Shown: positions 62,981-64,000 of the stretch, in pieces
How positions within the stretch are numbered: position 1 is the first letter of the stretch
Layout: each line of letters begins with the position of its first letter
From: Mesostigma viride
Lineage: Eukaryota > Streptophyta > Mesostigmatophyceae > Mesostigmatales > Mesostigmataceae
Assembly: GCA_009746045.1 (NCBI GenBank)
Contig: RPFO01000156.1
Location: forward strand, 1,166,653-1,230,652
Length of the DNA stretch: 64,000 bases
Direction: 5' to 3'
Made by a program: the position numbers and the translations under genes
The notes under the pieces: model-generated
The model's input: the letters and a program-made list of their open reading frames with translations, nothing else
What the model was told of the DNA's origin: nothing
Database searches by the model: none

Positions 62981-63301
62981 ATGCCCCGACGTAACAGAAT
63001 AAATAAGGGTGGACAGTCTGGATTTCCTTACTATGCAGTAGCTCATGACGGAGATAAGGGTAGACCTGCTATCTTCTACAGTTGGAAGACTTGTGAGGAG
63101 CACATTAAAGATAAGATATTGTCTCTAGGCTCTAGTGCTAAGTGGAAAGGGTTTGACAACGTTACAGAAGCAGATAGGTTTGTTAGGGAACACATGCCAT
63201 TGCCTGAGGGGATGCACACTGGACACGTGAATGCTCCAAGCCACCCACGCTCAGCAGTCAGGGGGAGGGGACAGCAGTTACAGTTACCTTCTCTCAGCTG
63301 A
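62981..63301 (+). CDS. Small ORF with a viroplasmin / RNase H1 N-terminal-like domain
   Basis: ATG 62981 opens 106 codons. Residues about 15-70 (GFPYYAVAHDGDKGRPAIFY, SWKTCEEHIKDK, KGFDNVTEADRFV) show the pattern of the caulimovirus VI/RNase H1 N-terminal fold: YAV..G..PGIY.SW.EC...V......KGF.....A..F. In cellular RNase H1 this domain binds RNA-DNA hybrids. It is followed by a short basic, Ser-rich tail and a stop, so no RNase H catalytic domain is attached. It lies in the leader of an LTR element, ahead of gag. A role in binding the element's nucleic acid is inference. Confidence 0.75.
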   Translation: MPRRNRINKGGQSGFPYYAVAHDGDKGRPAIFYSWKTCEEHIKDKILSLGSSAKWKGFDNVTEADRFVREHMPLPEGMHTGHVNAPSHPRSAVRGRGQQLQLPSLS

Positions 63302-63451
63302 CCATTGGCCCTAGCAAACAGTAGAGGATACTATTACAAGGTAGTAATACTAGGTTCTATATCTATAGATCCATAGCACGTGGTTGCTCTTTCTCTCTCT
63401 CTTCTTCCTGGGGAGGTGATGCCTGCTGTGTAAGGTACCGGTACGAGCACC

Positions 63452-63748
63452 ATGCCAACACGGTACCAAACAAGGAACGCCAGAGAGACCGAAGACGAGC
63501 TTAGGGAGAGAGATTCAGATAATAGAGGGATAGAACCGGTAGACCACCACGAGCACGGTACAGAAGGGCTAGAGGTACCACCGCACGTCCAAGTAGAGAC
63601 AGATACAGGTGAGGTCATGGAGAGACCTGCGGAAGGCTCCCTACGATCCAGCTCTAGCCTCCCCGCGGATGGGGACAATCTAGACGCCTTAACCAGGCAG
63701 GAAGATGACAGAAGTGACCAAGAGATACTACAGGGGGACTCGCAGCAG

Positions 63749-63786
<38 letters not shown>

Positions 63787-64000
63787 ACCGCAGCAGCAGC
63801 AGCAGCAGCAACGACAGCAACAGCAGCAGCAACGACAGCAGCAGCAGCAGCAGCAACCACAGCAGCAGCAGCAGCAGCAACAACCCCAGCAACAACGGCA
63901 ACCCCGGTTAGAGCAACAACAACTCCAGACGAGACCACAATGGCCACCATCGGATCCTGAGCAGCAGGGGGACGAGAATGAAGATACCCTGCACTACCGC
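63452..64000 (+). CDS. Gag N-terminus with a long poly-glutamine tract (runs off the window)
   Basis: ATG 63452 opens 183 codons with no stop before the window ends. The start (MPTRYQTRNARETEDELRER) is charged; a Gln tract with interspersed Arg and Pro follows, encoded by CAG/CAA from about 63740 to 63890, then PPSDPEQQGDENEDTLHYR. The last motif matches PPRYPEQTGHENENTQYYR of element C gag, so this is the gag of a sister element. Confidence 0.75.

Noticed and set aside
63654-63950. Ala/Val-rich minus frame at the end of the window
   Set aside because: It is the antisense of the CAG repeat that encodes poly-Q in gag.
1-64000. CRISPR arrays, rRNA genes, bacterial operons
   Set aside because: None is visible. 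The tandem repeats lack the regular repeat-spacer form, and the bacterial genes are short scraps without promoters or neighbours.

Overview
The window looks like nuclear DNA of a eukaryotic microbe, most likely a green alga and possibly a volvocalean. The evidence is one spliced gene for an animal-type receptor guanylyl cyclase with GC-rich exons and a proline-rich juxtamembrane stretch, surrounded by mobile DNA (RLE-type and APE-type LINEs, copia and gypsy LTR elements, hAT and piggyBac-like DNA transposons). One LINE contains gene fragments resembling those of Rickettsiales, bacteria known as endosymbionts of volvocalean algae. The species cannot be named from sequence alone.

Layout. 1-2580: 3' part of a LINE with reverse transcriptase and a restriction-like endonuclease domain. 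2.6-6.3 kb: satellite-like tandem repeats and an 8-bp minisatellite. 6.4-20.8 kb: a nest of elements. An LTR element carrying an unidentified protein (called ORFx) is split by a hAT-like element; that is split by a 9.2-kb copia element with 628-bp LTRs differing at one base; the copia gag is split by a 1.75-kb non-autonomous hAT element with perfect 8-bp target duplications. 20.8-25.9 kb: a broken APE-type LINE containing a 1.36-kb mosaic of bacterial gene fragments (PccB, RNase III, RpoC and unidentified pieces), itself hit by a 5'-truncated LINE; then a truncated copy of the first LINE.

27.8-36.7 kb (minus strand): the only apparent host gene, a five-exon receptor guanylyl cyclase of about 1249 aa (ligand-binding domain, transmembrane helix, pseudokinase, cyclase). 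Its largest intron holds a 1.7-kb piggyBac-like element with TTAA duplications. 37.0-41.9 kb: a non-autonomous LTR element with an unknown 270-aa ORF. 42.9-61.6 kb (minus): a gypsy-like element interrupted by two others: an 8.7-kb gypsy element whose 574-bp LTRs read as identical although its genes are broken, and a small LTR element inserted in the gag zinc knuckle. 61.6-64 kb (plus): the start of another LTR element, with a viroplasmin/RNase H1 N-terminal-like ORF ahead of a glutamine-rich gag that runs off the window.

Most insertions were resolved by target-site duplications and by the reading frames that resume on either side. The strongest points are the bacterial mosaic, the UGA-CGG-plus-hairpin readthrough signal after the copia gag, the retropepsin-like domain between integrase and reverse transcriptase in the copia pol, and the recently moved but coding-dead gypsy element fused to ORFx.
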